A DNA stretch of 35,333 bases, taken from [Eubacterium] saphenum. GTDB lineage: Bacteria; Bacillota; Clostridia; Lachnospirales; Anaerotignaceae. The position numbers and the translations under genes were made by a program. This document shows, piece after piece, positions 1 through 7,869 of this stretch (its first letter is position 1; each line of letters begins with the position of its first letter). The notes under the pieces were generated by a model. It was not told the origin of the DNA. It searched no databases and worked only from the letters and a program-made list of their open reading frames with translations. Where the stretch lies: assembly GCA_004557645.1 (NCBI GenBank), contig SFGI01000021.1, positions 1 through 35,333 of the forward strand, in the 5' to 3' direction.

Positions 1-36
1 GATGCTTTTTGTTCTTTTGCTTAAGCTTTAATCTCA

Positions 37-67
37 CCCGCAGAGCGGGCGGTTGTTAAAGCCCGCT
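37..67 (-). other. Competing GC-rich helices at the window edge
   Basis: On the minus strand a GCGGG segment (66-62) is followed by CCCGC (49-45) and then another GCGGG (41-37). The middle segment can pair with either neighbour: a 7-bp AGCGGGC/GCCCGCT helix (61-67 with 44-50) or a 5-bp helix with a 3-nt loop (37-41 with 45-49). It lies downstream of the crh terminator, so it could be the leader of a gene outside the window. It could also be a degraded terminator. No U-run follows, so termination is not supported. Confidence 0.3.
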
Positions 68-90
68 TCGCAGTCTTCAGCACTAAAGTA

Positions 91-116
91 ATAAAACAAC
101 CCCGCTGATGCGGGGC
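91..116 (-). terminator. Rho-independent terminator of the hprK-crh operon
   Basis: A perfect 6-bp GC stem (100-105 with 110-115, loop 106-109) is followed on the minus strand by a T-rich tract, TTGTTTTAT. The plus strand also continues with CTTTCTTTC, so it may work in both directions. It lies 45 bases after the crh-like stop codon. Confidence 0.85.
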
Positions 117-160
117 TTTCTTTCAGAATAAATAAATATATGTATGATTGCGGTTTGAAA

Positions 161-403
161 TTATGCCAGTACAGCTGCCAGTTCTTCCACTGCGGCTGTC
201 TCATCCGCACCTTCTGCTGTGATCAATGCTGTCTGACCTTCCTGCATATTCAGGGCGATGGTGCCCATGATGCTTTTGGCATTGATTCTTTTTTCATCAA
301 TGCTCACCTGGATCTCAGATTCAAACTTACCTGCTGTCTGCACAAAATACGCAGCCTGTCTTGCATCCAGGGGTGCTTTGATGATAATTGATTTTTGTGT
401 CAT
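161..403 (-). CDS. HPr-family protein, Crh-like, lacking the phosphorylatable histidine
   Basis: This 80-residue protein has the HPr fold. It keeps the regulatory serine motif KSIMG (Ser44, equal to Ser46 of Bacillus HPr) but reads APLDARQAA where HPr has GIHARPA, so Asp13 stands at the His15 position. It therefore cannot accept phosphate from Enzyme I in the usual way. In Bacillus, Crh has Gln there and works only as a HprK-phosphorylated co-regulator of CcpA. The location agrees: Bacillus crh also follows whiA directly. The start overlaps the whiA stop as ATGA, which implies translational coupling. It is the last gene before a terminator. A role as a Crh-type catabolite co-repressor is inference. 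It could instead serve another HprK-linked signal. A normal ptsH would be expected elsewhere in the genome. Confidence 0.85.
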   Translation of the reverse strand: MTQKSIIIKAPLDARQAAYFVQTAGKFESEIQVSIDEKRINAKSIMGTIALNMQEGQTALITAEGADETAAVEELAAVLA

Positions 404-1359
404 TCTACCTCACCTTTACCCTCTCTTAGCGTTTCAGCAATGTTGCTAATCTTACGCAGTCTATGGTTGACGCCGGATTTTCCCACAGGCGTCATCAGGA
501 AAGAACCCAGTTCTTTCAAGCTTTTATCGGGATATTCCAACCGAAGCCTTGCCACCTCTTCCAACTGTTCCGGCAGCTGGGAAAGGCCAATGGTCTCTTC
601 GATAAAATTGATATCCTCCAATTGTTTCACAGCTGCACCGACCACCTTGTTCAGGTTCGCCGTTTCGCAGTTGACCTTGCGGTTGATGTCGTTGCGCATT
701 TCCTTGACAATGCGGACATTTTCCAAGTTCATCAATGCCAAAGGTGCCTCCATCACGTTCAGCAGGTCTACGATCTGCTCGCCTTCCTTCAGGTAGACAA
801 CGTAGTGTTCCTTTCGTTCCACCACCTTTGCATCCAGTCCAAAGGCGTTGATCAGATCCCGCAGCTGTTCAGCGGATGACATATCTGCCAGAACGAATTC
901 CAGATGGTAATTCTTTTCCGGATCATTTACGGAACCGACAGAGATGAACGCCCCGCGGATATATGCCCTGCGGCAGCAAATGCTGCTGACAACGGGCCCA
1001 TAGATCCGTTTCACCAGTTTTTTCTGTCCATTCTCTTCAAACAACATCCCCGTTGCCCGAAGGATTGTTTCCGCCTGGGCGGGATTTTTTACAAAAAGTG
1101 TATACACTCTGGTTTGTCGTTTCAGCCCGCTGGTTCGTACAGATACATCCGCTATAATATTAAAAGTATTTTGCAATAATGTAAAGCACTTTTTCGCGAC
1201 AAAAAAATTCTCCGTTTGGATTTTTATACAAAAATCTTCTTCAAAGGCCCCAGTCTGTCCACAGATATTGACAAAGGCGGCCGTTTCTGCAATTTCACAA
1301 TGTCGCCCATTTCCAAAATGAAGGGACAACTCACCCTTAACCTTAGACGAAAATGACAA
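400..1359 (-). CDS. whiA: Sporulation/cell-division regulator WhiA
   Basis: This 319-residue protein has the typical opening MSFSSKVKGEL, an N-terminal domain related to LAGLIDADG homing endonucleases, and a C-terminal helix-turn-helix ending in the family signature KSGVNHRLRKI (about residues 290-300). WhiA controls cell division and chromosome segregation in Firmicutes and sporulation in Streptomyces. The start codon is TTG, chosen because it gives the conserved N-terminus and sits 4 bases after a GGGGGG-rich ribosome site. The gene lies 44 bp after rapZ. The yvcK/glmR gene found between rapZ and whiA in Bacillus and many Clostridia is missing here. The stop overlaps the crh-like start. Confidence 0.97.
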   Translation of the reverse strand: MSFSSKVKGELSLHFGNGRHCEIAETAAFVNICGQTGAFEEDFCIKIQTENFFVAKKCFTLLQNTFNIIADVSVRTSGLKRQTRVYTLFVKNPAQAETILRATGMLFEENGQKKLVKRIYGPVVSSICCRRAYIRGAFISVGSVNDPEKNYHLEFVLADMSSAEQLRDLINAFGLDAKVVERKEHYVVYLKEGEQIVDLLNVMEAPLALMNLENVRIVKEMRNDINRKVNCETANLNKVVGAAVKQLEDINFIEETIGLSQLPEQLEEVARLRLEYPDKSLKELGSFLMTPVGKSGVNHRLRKISNIAETLREGKGEVE

Positions 1360-1403
1360 ATTTGCCCCCCCTTTCTATTCCCATTTCAAACTCAAATTTT
1401 TTC

Positions 1404-2276
1404 TTATTTTTTATGTCTGGCATCCTTTTCAATATCATGATGCTTCAGCAGCAGGGTGTGCTTGTCCTTGTCCAAGGATGCATACAGCGCATTGGCCAGT
1501 GTGACGGAACGATGCTTGCCGCCGGTACAGCCAATGCTGATGACAAGGTTGTTCTTCCCTTCTTTGATGTAAAGAGGGATCAGGAATTCCACCATATCCA
1601 CCAGTTTTTTCAGGAAGGTCTGGCTTTCTTCAAAGCCCATGACATAGCTGCTGACAGGCTCATCATTGCCCGTCATTTCCTTCAATTCCTGGATATAGAA
1701 GGGATTGGGCAGAAAACGTACGTCAAACACCAGATCGCTGTCCGCAGGAATCCCATATTTAAACCCAAAGGAGCGAATGGTGATGACAAGGTTTTCATAG
1801 GACTGGTTTTCCACGAAAATACGGTTGATCTGCTCCTTCAGCTGTCTGGTCAAGATCTGGCTGGTGTCGATGATATAAGTCGCCTTGGTTTTCACATCCT
1901 TCAGTATTTCCCTTTCCTTGCGGATGCCTTCCTGGATAGAGCCATTTCTGGACAGAGGATGGCTTCTTCTGGTCTCTTTATACCGCTTGATGAGCACCTC
2001 ATCAGAAGCATCTAAGAAAAGAATTTCATATTCATAGCCTTTCTCCTGCAGACTGGACAACACCTGAAAAAGATCGTTGAACAGCTTACCCCCGCGGATA
2101 TCGATCCCCAGGGCAACTCTCTCGATCTCCCCTTCCTGCTCGTAGCACAATTCGGCAAATTTGGGCAGCAAAGCAGGCGGCAGATTATCTACACAGAAAA
2201 AATTGATATCTTCCAAAAATTTCAGCACAGAGGTTTTCCCTGCACCGGACATCCCCGTAACGATTACAAATCTCAT
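1404..2276 (-). CDS. rapZ: RNase adapter / nucleotide-binding protein RapZ (YvcJ family)
   Basis: The 290-residue protein has a Walker A loop GMSGAGKT at residues 8-15, the N-terminal signature DNLPP, and the C-terminal signature IGCTGGKHRSV, which is diagnostic of RapZ/YvcJ. Bacillus YvcJ hydrolyses GTP and affects competence. E. coli RapZ senses UDP-GlcNAc precursors and directs RNase E to the small RNA GlmZ. Firmicutes lack that GlmZ system, so the role here is less certain, probably sensing cell-wall precursors. It sits between murB and whiA, about 36 bp after murB, in the same operon. Length and domain order are normal for the family. Confidence 0.96.
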   Translation of the reverse strand: MRFVIVTGMSGAGKTSVLKFLEDINFFCVDNLPPALLPKFAELCYEQEGEIERVALGIDIRGGKLFNDLFQVLSSLQEKGYEYEILFLDASDEVLIKRYKETRRSHPLSRNGSIQEGIRKEREILKDVKTKATYIIDTSQILTRQLKEQINRIFVENQSYENLVITIRSFGFKYGIPADSDLVFDVRFLPNPFYIQELKEMTGNDEPVSSYVMGFEESQTFLKKLVDMVEFLIPLYIKEGKNNLVISIGCTGGKHRSVTLANALYASLDKDKHTLLLKHHDIEKDARHKK

Positions 2277-2312
2277 GATCTTTCACCAGCCCTTCTCTTT
2301 TTCTGTTATTTA

Positions 2313-3224
2313 TTATACTTCCCCAACGATCTTCACTTCAGTTTCCAGCGTTACGCCAAACTGTTCTTTGACTTCCTTCTGGCAGAAAGCGATCAGATCC
2401 AAAATATCCTGCGCTGTTGCCCCACCGATATTGATGAGGAAACCGGAATGCTTTTCAGAAACCTGGGCACCACCGATGGTTTTGCCCTTCAGCCCTGCAT
2501 CCTGCACCAGTTTCCCTGCAAAATAGCCTTCCGGGCGTTTAAAGGTACTGCCTGCACTGGGATACTGTAAAGGCTGTTTTTCCCTTCTCTGCTCTGCCAG
2601 TTCCGCCATGCGGCTGCGAATGGCTGTTTCCTCGCCCTTTTGCAATTTCAGCTTGGCACCCAGAACGATATACCCCGCTTCCGGCACGATGCTGTGTCTG
2701 TAGCCCAGTTCCAGTTCCTCTGCAGGAATGGTTTTGATCTCCAGATCCTTTGTCAGTACATCTACGCTGACCAGAACATCTTTCATTTCACCGCCGTAGG
2801 CCCCTGCATTCATCACCACAGCCCCGCCGATGCTGCCAGGGATGCCGGAGGCAAATTCCAGCCCTGTCAGGGATGCATCTGCCGCTTTCGCTGCCACTGC
2901 ACTGAGCAGTGCGCCGCCTTTTGCCACGATGATATCTTCCTCTACAGAGATATCTGCCATACGATTGTAGATCTGGATCACTGCGCCGCGGATGCCTTTA
3001 TCCCGCACCAGCAGGTTGCTGCCATTGCCAATGACCATCACAGGCACACGATATTTTTCTAAAATCCCGATGGCGTCCTTCAGTTCCTCTGCATCCTTAG
3101 GCTGCAGGAAGAGATCCGCAGGGCCGCCCACACGGAAGGTCGTATGTTCTTTCATCATTTCCTGCAGCTTCAGACCTTCTTCCCCCAGTCTCTTCTGCAG
3201 TTCCTGTATTAAATGCTCCATCAT
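2313..3224 (-). CDS. murB: UDP-N-acetylenolpyruvoylglucosamine reductase MurB
   Basis: MurB reduces UDP-GlcNAc-enolpyruvate to UDP-MurNAc with NADPH and FAD, the second committed step of peptidoglycan synthesis in the cytosol. The FAD-binding part shows TTFRVGG (28-34) and GNGSNLLV (66-73), plus PGSIGGAVVMNAGAYGGEM. The C-terminal domain has the catalytic serine in SAGSTFKRP (Ser226) and a conserved late glutamate (about Glu296). At 303 residues and without the extra E. coli loop it is a type II MurB, as in Bacillus and Staphylococcus. A second ATG one codon downstream (3221) has slightly better spacing from its AAGGTG site. It is 12 bp after hprK in one operon. Confidence 0.97.
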   Translation of the reverse strand: MMEHLIQELQKRLGEEGLKLQEMMKEHTTFRVGGPADLFLQPKDAEELKDAIGILEKYRVPVMVIGNGSNLLVRDKGIRGAVIQIYNRMADISVEEDIIVAKGGALLSAVAAKAADASLTGLEFASGIPGSIGGAVVMNAGAYGGEMKDVLVSVDVLTKDLEIKTIPAEELELGYRHSIVPEAGYIVLGAKLKLQKGEETAIRSRMAELAEQRREKQPLQYPSAGSTFKRPEGYFAGKLVQDAGLKGKTIGGAQVSEKHSGFLINIGGATAQDILDLIAFCQKEVKEQFGVTLETEVKIVGEV

Positions 3225-3236
3225 TTCACCTTCTTT

Positions 3237-4148
3237 TCATTTCCCGATGCGGGTCGCAAAATCCTGTGCCGTATTCTTACCCATTTTTTTCTGACGATTT
3301 GTCATGGCGGCAGATTCACAGATCATCGCCACGTTTCTGCCGGGGCGCACAGGAATGGTGTTCAACTGCACCTTATTCCCTAAAATTTCCATATATTCTT
3401 CATTCAGCCCCAGCCTGTCATAGGAGCCTGTCTTGCCGTCCCAAACCTCCAGCTTGATGACAAGATCGACAGTTTTCTGGTCTTTGACAGAACCAACGCC
3501 GAACAGTTCTTTTACATTGATGATGCCGATGCCCCTCAATTCGATCATATAACGGATGATTTCCGGGCAGGAACCAATCAGCCGTCTGTCGGCGATCCGT
3601 TTGATCTCTACTGCGTCATCGGCAATGAGACGATGTCCTCTTTTGATCAGTTCCAGAGCAGTCTCGCTTTTCCCGATACCGCTGGCACCGGTGATGAGAA
3701 CACCTTCCCCATAGATATCCACCAAAACCCCGTGCATCATGACACGGTCGGCCAGTTCTTCCCGCAGCCAAAAGATCAGCTCCGCCGTAAAATCGGTAGT
3801 CGTCTGGGCGGTGCGGAAGATGGGCACGTTATATCTCCTGCCATATTCCAACGCTTCCGGAAAAATCTCCAGGTTCTTGCAGACGATCAGACAAGGGATC
3901 CGATACTGAAACAGATGATGGATGGCTTCCCTGCGTTTTTCCTCGCTCAAGCTCAGCAGATAGCTGTATTCTACCCGACCGATGACCTGCAGACGGTCGC
4001 TGTCGAAGCGTTCATAAAAACCTGCCAGCTGCAGAGCAGGGCGGTTGATCTCTTTTCGAATGACAGAACGCCCCTCCAAGTCCAGCTCGGGCAGCATATT
4101 TTCAAGCTCAAAGGCTTCTACGATCTTCTTTAATTCCGCAGAATACAT
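3237..4148 (-). CDS. hprK: HPr kinase/phosphorylase
   Basis: HprK phosphorylates the regulatory serine of HPr/Crh with ATP or pyrophosphate and reverses this under phosphate. It is the sensor of carbon catabolite repression in Firmicutes. The N-terminal domain is followed by the kinase core with the P-loop GASGIGKS (154-161), a conserved His139 just before it, and the HprK signature LRGIGIINVKELFG (204-217). The 303-residue length is normal. The ribosome site AAGGGGG lies 6 bases before the ATG. It heads the five-gene hprK-murB-rapZ-whiA-crh unit from a promoter at 4200-4228. A likely substrate, the crh-like protein, is encoded at the end of the same unit. Confidence 0.97.
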   Translation of the reverse strand: MYSAELKKIVEAFELENMLPELDLEGRSVIRKEINRPALQLAGFYERFDSDRLQVIGRVEYSYLLSLSEEKRREAIHHLFQYRIPCLIVCKNLEIFPEALEYGRRYNVPIFRTAQTTTDFTAELIFWLREELADRVMMHGVLVDIYGEGVLITGASGIGKSETALELIKRGHRLIADDAVEIKRIADRRLIGSCPEIIRYMIELRGIGIINVKELFGVGSVKDQKTVDLVIKLEVWDGKTGSYDRLGLNEEYMEILGNKVQLNTIPVRPGRNVAMICESAAMTNRQKKMGKNTAQDFATRIGK

Positions 4149-4199
4149 GGGTTTCCCCCTTTCATGCTAAAAATCAAAACCAAATTCTTTCCTAAGTAT

Positions 4200-4228
4200 A
4201 GCATACCCCAAAATCATCCCTTTTGCAA
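4200..4228 (-). promoter_or_regulatory. Sigma-A-type promoter of the hprK operon
   Basis: The -35 box TTGCAA (4228-4223) and -10 box TATGCT (4205-4200) are separated by exactly 17 bp. The -35 lies inside the last codons of uvrC, so the hprK operon can be transcribed independently of uvrC. Confidence 0.65.
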
Positions 4229-6079
4229 TTCCTCCTGATGGAAAAAGAGATATACTTGCTCCGCCGCAGGGATGGTCATGCCTTCCACCTCCAGCAGGTC
4301 TGCCACTTCCGCTTCGGCGATCTTTTCGATGCTGCCAAAATGGTGCATAAGAGCCTTTCGGCGCACCTGCCCGATGCCCTTGATATCATCCAAAATGGAA
4401 TGAAGATTCCGTTCGTCCCGCAGCTTTCTATGATAGGTGATGGCAAAGCGATGCACTTCATCCTGGATACGGGTCACCAGCTTGAAGCCTTCGGAGGTCA
4501 GGGGGATGTGGATTTCTTTCTCATGGAACAGAAGCCCTCTGGTTCTATGCTTATCGTCCTTCACCATGCCGCAGACGGGGATATCCATACCAAAGGACAG
4601 TAAAACTTCCTCCGCTGCGTGTACCTGGGTCTTGCCGCCGTCCATCAGGATCAGATCGGGCAGGCGGGTAAAGCTGCTGGTCTTGCCTTCCGTTTTCTCT
4701 TTCAGGGCATGATTCAGGCGGCGGGTGATGACTTCCTTCATGGAAGCATAATCATTGGGCCCGACTACTGTTTTGATCTTGAATTTGCGGTAATCGCTGT
4801 TTTTGGAACGTCCATCCTCGAAAACCACCATAGAACCAACGGATTCAAAGCCCTGGGTATTGGAAATATCGTAGGCTTCCACCCGTTTCAGCTCTCCCGG
4901 CAAGCCCAAAGCCTGCCGCAGTTCTTCCATGGCGCCCTTGGTACGCTGTTCCTCCCGTTTCAGCTTTTCTCCAAATTGTTCGAAGATCAGCATAGCATTC
5001 TTATGGGCCAGTTCCACCAGCTTATGTTTTTCCCCTTTTACAGGCACAGTCATGGTCACCTTGCTGCCCCGCCGTTCGGAAAGATAGGCCGCAATCAGCT
5101 CTGCTTCCTCTTCCACCAATGCTTCCTGCAAAATGATTTCTTTGGGGATATAAGCCGTACCACTGTAGAACTGCTTCACGAAAGCAGTCAGAATCTCTGC
5201 ACGGCTCTGATCTTCGAAAGCAGTCAGGGTGAAATTCTCTCTGCCTGTCATTTTGCCGCTGCGGATAAAGAATACCTGCACCAGACATTCCTCAAAAGCA
5301 CGGACAAAAGCGATGACATCTGCATCTCCCAAGCCCATATTGGACATTTTCTGCCGTTCTGCCACGCTTTTGATAGAGCGAATCTTATCCCGCAAGGAAG
5401 CAGCCTTCTCAAATTCCATATTTTCCGCCGCTTCCATCATTTCCTGCTCCATTTTTTTCAGGATGCCCTCATGCTTTCCTTCCAGAAAATCCATGGCATC
5501 CTTGATATACCCCTGATAGACTTTTTCAGATACATTCCCGCTGCAGGGGGCGATACACTGACCGATATGGTGATTCAGACAGGGACGTTCCTTCCCGATG
5601 TCTCTGGGAAATACCTTTTTGCATTTTCGGATGGGAAACAACTTATGCAAAGTCTCCACCGTCTCCTTCATGGCTAACACATCCGTAAAAGGCCCGTAAT
5701 ACTTCGCCTTATCCTTCGTCATCCTGCGAGTGATAAAAATACGGGGGAATGGTTCCTGCACCGTCACCTTGATATAGGGATAGGTCTTGTCGTCCTTCAG
5801 CAGGATATTGTAATAGGGATGGTATTTTTTAATGAGGTTGCATTCCAGCAGCAATGCTTCCATTTCCGAATCCGTCACGATATATTCAAATTCCTTGATA
5901 TTCGGCACCATGGAACGGGTCTTGGCAGTTTGGTTGCGGCTGCTCTGGAAATATTGCCGCACGCGGTTTTTCAAGTTGACAGCCTTGCCCACATAAATGA
6001 CATGACTATTTTCATCCTTCATCAGATAGACCCCGGGTTTTTGGGGCAGCTTTTTCAATTCCTCCTGAATATCAAACAT
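4214..6079 (-). CDS. uvrC: Excinuclease ABC subunit UvrC
   Basis: UvrC makes the two incisions around a UvrAB-marked DNA lesion in nucleotide excision repair. The protein opens with the GIY-YIG nuclease domain (GVYLM ... IYVGKA), then a cysteine-rich stretch with four Cys (CKK ... PCL ... QCIAPC), where E. coli UvrC binds a 4Fe-4S cluster. A UvrB-interacting UVR motif (MEFEKAASLRD), the RNase H-like C-terminal nuclease and helix-hairpin-helix repeats (DDIKGIGQVRRKAL) follow. The ATG at 6079 is preferred: it lies 6 bases after GAGGTG, while the in-frame GTG at 6088 is part of that site. This gives 621 residues, normal for the family. It follows a terminator. Confidence 0.97.
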   Translation of the reverse strand: MFDIQEELKKLPQKPGVYLMKDENSHVIYVGKAVNLKNRVRQYFQSSRNQTAKTRSMVPNIKEFEYIVTDSEMEALLLECNLIKKYHPYYNILLKDDKTYPYIKVTVQEPFPRIFITRRMTKDKAKYYGPFTDVLAMKETVETLHKLFPIRKCKKVFPRDIGKERPCLNHHIGQCIAPCSGNVSEKVYQGYIKDAMDFLEGKHEGILKKMEQEMMEAAENMEFEKAASLRDKIRSIKSVAERQKMSNMGLGDADVIAFVRAFEECLVQVFFIRSGKMTGRENFTLTAFEDQSRAEILTAFVKQFYSGTAYIPKEIILQEALVEEEAELIAAYLSERRGSKVTMTVPVKGEKHKLVELAHKNAMLIFEQFGEKLKREEQRTKGAMEELRQALGLPGELKRVEAYDISNTQGFESVGSMVVFEDGRSKNSDYRKFKIKTVVGPNDYASMKEVITRRLNHALKEKTEGKTSSFTRLPDLILMDGGKTQVHAAEEVLLSFGMDIPVCGMVKDDKHRTRGLLFHEKEIHIPLTSEGFKLVTRIQDEVHRFAITYHRKLRDERNLHSILDDIKGIGQVRRKALMHHFGSIEKIAEAEVADLLEVEGMTIPAAEQVYLFFHQEELQKG

Positions 6080-6108
6080 AGATTTCACCTCTTTCCTCTC
6101 TATTGCAT

Positions 6109-6143
6109 AAAAGGGAGAGCCTTTCTTTCAGGTTCTCCCTTTT
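6109..6143 (-). terminator. Terminator between the flippase gene and uvrC
   Basis: A perfect 10-bp inverted repeat (AAAAGGGAGA at 6109-6118 with TCTCCCTTTT at 6134-6143) has further pairing inside. On the minus strand it ends in TTTT. It closes the typA-flippase unit. The plus strand also ends in TTTTG. Confidence 0.7.
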
Positions 6144-6204
6144 GTTTCTCATAAAAACGCCTGTTTGCAAAACGTTCTCTTCTCTATTTTATATCATCAA
6201 CAAT

Positions 6205-7839
6205 TTATAATAAACGTAATCTTTTCAAAATACGAATCAGTTTGCCGCCGCCGGGCACTGTCTGCAGATCTTCTTCCACGATGCCTTTGATCAGCAGCAT
6301 CACCAGACCATACACAGCGATCGCCACGCAGATGGCCAGCAATGTGGCAATGGTATTGCTGCCAATGAGGGCAAAGAAGAGATGGTAGCTGCCCAATGTG
6401 CCTGCCGCCATGGCGATAGAGCCGATGACAGGCTTCAGGAAGCTGCCCATGAAATCAAATCTCGTCCCTGTTCTACGGGAGAGCATGATCACATCAAATA
6501 CCGCCGCCACCAGATAGCAGCCTGTGGTAGAAAGGACTGCCCCCAATACGTTGATAGATGGAATCCGGATCAACAGCAGATTCAGGATGACCTTGGTAAT
6601 GGCACCCAAAATCGCCCCCACCACAGGCACCTTGATATGGCCGATGCCCTGCAGGATGCCTGTAGAAGTCTGGCACAGAGCCAAAAAGATGATGGAGATA
6701 CCGCCCACTGTCAGCAGCATACCGCCGTCGCTGGCTCTGGGGAACAGCATCTGGATGATCTGAGGACCAAGGGCACTGATGCCCACTGCCGCAGGCACAG
6801 AAATGATCATGGAAATGCGATAGGTCAAAGCCATCTTCCGGCGCACCTGTTTCCTTTCCTTCAGCTTCACAGATGCCGCAATGCTGGGCAAAACTGCCGT
6901 TGCAATGGCTGTGGAGATGGTTACGGGCAATGTGGTCAATGTGACATATTTGCCGGAAAGCTGCCCATACAACGCACTGGCCTCTGCTTCAGAAAAGCCT
7001 GTTTTCTGCAGGATATTCACTACCATGCCCATATCGATCAGGTTTGTGATGCTGAATACCGCTGTGCCGGCAATGATGGGCCATGCCGTCTGCAGCACTC
7101 TGCCGATGAGCTGGCGTTTACTTTCTTCATAGGGCTGTCTGCATCGTTTTGCCCGCCACAAAAGATAGGGACGGATCAGGCTATAAGCGAAAACCACCAC
7201 GACCAGACCTGCCAAAGCACCGATACCGGTACCCATGGTACCGCCGGCAGAAGCCAGAGGGATATTTTTCGTCAGCCCCTCGGGCAGATTCACACTCAGG
7301 AATACCCACGCCAGATAGACGCTGAAAAAGGCGTTGAACACCTGCTCGATGATCTGGGAAATGGCAGTAGGCACCATGGTGTGCATCCCCTGAAAATATC
7401 CACGGAATACAGACATGATGGCTACGATGACCAGCGTCGGGCAAAGGGTGAGTATAGAATAATAACTATCGGGGATGCCAATGAGATTCGCCATTTTATC
7501 TGCTGTCAGGAACAGCAGAATGGCGAAAAATGCCCCCAAAGAGGTAGAGATGACCAATGCCGCCTGGAACACCCGATGGGCATTTCGATACTGCTTCAAA
7601 GCGATACGCTCAGAAACAAGCTTGGAAATGGCTGCGGGCAGCCCTGCGGAGGAAAGGATCAGCAGGAAGGTATAGATATAATACCCGCCGGCATAGATGG
7701 CATTCCCCTCGTCCCCGATCATATTGGTCAGAGGCAGGCGATAAATGAAGCCTAAAAAGCGCACAAGCAAGCTGGCCGCTGCCAAAATCGCCGCCTGTTT
7801 GATGAATGATCCGCCTTTTTTCTTTGCTTTTGCTGCCAT
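6205..7839 (-). CDS. Polysaccharide/lipid II flippase, MurJ/SpoVB/YtgP-like (MOP superfamily)
   Basis: This is a large, very hydrophobic integral membrane protein (544 residues from the chosen start) with a basic N-terminus and many predicted membrane helices. The opening (ASLLVRFLGFIYRLPLTNMI, then GGYYIYTFLLILSSAGLPAAISKLV) is typical of the SpoVB/YtgP branch of MATE-like flippases. These move lipid-linked wall precursors across the membrane. The ATG at 7839 lies 5 bases after AGAGGTG; an upstream TTG at 7863 has no ribosome site. It begins 30 bp after the typA stop and is probably cotranscribed with it. Which lipid-linked substrate it carries cannot be told from sequence. Confidence 0.88.
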   Translation of the reverse strand: MAAKAKKKGGSFIKQAAILAAASLLVRFLGFIYRLPLTNMIGDEGNAIYAGGYYIYTFLLILSSAGLPAAISKLVSERIALKQYRNAHRVFQAALVISTSLGAFFAILLFLTADKMANLIGIPDSYYSILTLCPTLVIVAIMSVFRGYFQGMHTMVPTAISQIIEQVFNAFFSVYLAWVFLSVNLPEGLTKNIPLASAGGTMGTGIGALAGLVVVVFAYSLIRPYLLWRAKRCRQPYEESKRQLIGRVLQTAWPIIAGTAVFSITNLIDMGMVVNILQKTGFSEAEASALYGQLSGKYVTLTTLPVTISTAIATAVLPSIAASVKLKERKQVRRKMALTYRISMIISVPAAVGISALGPQIIQMLFPRASDGGMLLTVGGISIIFLALCQTSTGILQGIGHIKVPVVGAILGAITKVILNLLLIRIPSINVLGAVLSTTGCYLVAAVFDVIMLSRRTGTRFDFMGSFLKPVIGSIAMAAGTLGSYHLFFALIGSNTIATLLAICVAIAVYGLVMLLIKGIVEEDLQTVPGGGKLIRILKRLRLL

Positions 7840-7869
7840 GGTGCACCTCTGTTTATCTTTCAATGCTTC

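Noticed and set aside
6145..6180. cre-like sequence (GCAAAACGTTCTC) before uvrC
   Set aside because: The spacing around the central CG does not fit the cre consensus and neither neighbouring gene is a likely catabolite-repression target.
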